A stretch of DNA of 5,525 nt, from the NCBI GenBank assembly GCA_017437165.1, contig JAFSBS010000393.1:1-5525 (forward strand), given 5' to 3'. A program made the translations under genes and the position numbers. The notes below the pieces were generated by a model. The model was not told where the DNA came from and searched no databases. It was given only the letters and a program-made list of their open reading frames with translations. This document shows, one piece after another, positions 4,394 to 5,525 of this stretch (positions are counted from its first letter, which is position 1; every line of letters starts with the position of its first letter). Source of the stretch: Clostridia bacterium (GTDB taxonomy: Bacteria; Bacillota; Clostridia; Oscillospirales; Acutalibacteraceae).

Positions 4394-5525
4394 TCATTTC
4401 AAATCTTTAAACGCTCTTACAATTGTTGAGGCAGTTTCTTTACCGAATGAGAAAATTTCAAGGTAGTGATTACCAAACAATTTTTGCATAAATTTGTTTG
4501 AGCCTAAAAACATCATTGAAAAATCGTTATCAGGTATAATGTAACCACAAGCATCGTTAGTAAGACCGAAAACTGTCAAATCTTCATAATCTAAAGCCTC
4601 TTTTAATGAGCCTTCGGAAAAATCCTCACCCGAAAAAGAATACTCTTTTTTCAGAGTGCTTGAACCACTTAAAATATCAGGTTCAATTTCACCGGGAATA
4701 AATGCAATTTTAAGAGCATTACCCAACTCTAAAACACCTATTTCTGTAACAGATTCATATTGTTTATTGTCTGATTTTGAAACGGTGTAGTTACCAACTC
4801 TGCACTTTGAAATAAGTTCAAATATAGGGTTACCCACTTTAAGTGAAACTTCTTTGGTTTTAAGGCTGATTGAAGGTTCTAATTCAATCTCTTCAATTAC
4901 TTCATCGCCTTTTGCTTCAACCCATTTCTTATAGAAACTATCTCTGTCGTTAAATATAATAGAATTTGCTTCATAAGTTTCAGGACTTAAAAGTTCATCA
5001 CTGTAAATTTCTTCATTTGACTTTGTCATTGCAAGGGTAATTCTGCCTAATTCATTTCCAACTGCTTTTGCCTGATTTTCAAATGTATAAACGTCTGCAT
5101 AGAGTCTTGTAGGATAAACAGCAGCAATCGGACCATTGAAAAATATTGCATTTTTACCTGCACTTTCTAAATATTCACAAAGTGAATAAACAAAGTCACC
5201 TGAAATATTTTCACCCGTGCCTTTACCACCTTCACTCATTGAATTTATATATGGATGAGCGCCAAAATTTACAAGCACAGTTTCTTTTGCTTTTTTGTCA
5301 TCAGGTACAAAACGCAACCTTAAAAGTTGACAAGAGCAATCCTTGGGTTCACGTCTGTCCCACACATAACCTTTTATTCCACGTTCTTTTAAAGGTGCAT
5401 CTTCTCTTACTGAATTTTCTGAAGAATTACCCATATACGCTTTATAAAGTTTACCTTCTTTTTTATCTGCAACCGCTTCTTTAATTACCTCGATAACTTT
5501 TGTGTAAAGAAATTCTAAATACTCC
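4394..5525 (-). CDS. Neutral/alkaline ceramidase-like protein (partial, N-terminus beyond window)
   Basis: The frame is open from the window edge to the TGA at 4394-4396, giving 376 codons. An ATG at 5434 is internal, because the 30 codons before it encode a normal helical sequence (EYLEFLYTKVIEVIKEAVAD). Features recall the neutral/alkaline ceramidase N-terminal domain superfamily: VNFGAHPYINSM (about 85-96), whose His aligns with a zinc-ligand His; ISGDF (about 107-111); FFNGP (about 128-132); FIPGE (about 275-279), possibly carrying a zinc-ligand Glu; GLTNDACGYIIP (about 320-331); and NHYLE (about 352-356). The nucleophile motif GDVSPN of characterised ceramidases is replaced by AAVYPT, so a ceramide-cleaving role is doubtful. 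Family membership is inferred from these motifs, and the true substrate is unknown. The missing N-terminus would show any signal peptide. A hairpin terminator follows directly, and the gene is not part of the ffh operon. Confidence 0.75.
   Translation of the reverse strand, partial: EYLEFLYTKVIEVIKEAVADKKEGKLYKAYMGNSSENSVREDAPLKERGIKGYVWDRREPKDCSCQLLRLRFVPDDKKAKETVLVNFGAHPYINSMSEGGKGTGENISGDFVYSLCEYLESAGKNAIFFNGPIAAVYPTRLYADVYTFENQAKAVGNELGRITLAMTKSNEEIYSDELLSPETYEANSIIFNDRDSFYKKWVEAKGDEVIEEIELEPSISLKTKEVSLKVGNPIFELISKCRVGNYTVSKSDNKQYESVTEIGVLELGNALKIAFIPGEIEPDILSGSSTLKKEYSFSGEDFSEGSLKEALDYEDLTVFGLTNDACGYIIPDNDFSMMFLGSNKFMQKLFGNHYLEIFSFGKETASTIVRAFKDLK

Noticed and set aside
5432..5434. ATG as the start of the ceramidase-like gene
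   Set aside because: The frame stays open with normal protein-like sequence through the window edge, and no ribosome binding site precedes this ATG. The gene is partial.

Overview
The window reads as AT-rich chromosomal DNA from a low-GC Firmicute, most likely a gut- or rumen-type member of the Clostridia. This rests on the gene order ylxM-ffh-rpsP-KH protein-rimM-trmD, strong AGGAGG-type ribosome binding sites, near-consensus TTGACA/TATAAT promoters, and an HPr that carries both His15 and Ser46. Genus and species cannot be read from the sequence. All supported genes lie on the minus strand, so transcription runs from high to low coordinates.

From upstream to downstream on the minus strand: (1) 5525-4394 is the C-terminal part of a protein resembling the neutral/alkaline ceramidase superfamily, cut by the window edge and closed by a hairpin terminator. 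(2) 4345-4317 is a perfect-consensus promoter (TTGACA, 17 bp, TATAAT) that starts the main operon. A 7-bp dyad lies at about +1 to +22. (3) The operon encodes YlxM (SRP-associated helix-turn-helix protein), Ffh (SRP GTPase), ribosomal protein bS16, the small KH RNA-binding protein KhpA, RimM (30S maturation factor) and TrmD (tRNA m1G37 methyltransferase). It therefore combines co-translational membrane targeting with ribosome assembly and tRNA modification. (4) After trmD comes a 335-nt gene-free stretch with its own promoter, then the first 56 codons of an HPr phosphocarrier that leaves the window at base 1. The ribosomal protein gene rplS, the usual neighbour after trmD, is absent.

The most unusual item is the 164-nt gap between khpA and rimM. 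It is almost filled by a 149-nt imperfect palindrome (1775-1923). Its arms form 27 pairs (23 Watson-Crick, 4 G-U) with one bulged A, and they enclose a GC-rich core and a strong terminator-like hairpin. All five non-Watson-Crick pairs in the outer stem and the inner hairpin are G-U only when read as plus-strand RNA. That hints at a structured RNA antisense to the operon, or at a mobile BOX/ERIC-like intergenic repeat. Its inner hairpin may also split the operon into an SRP/S16/KH part and a rimM-trmD part. I could not match it to a known RNA family or repeat family.
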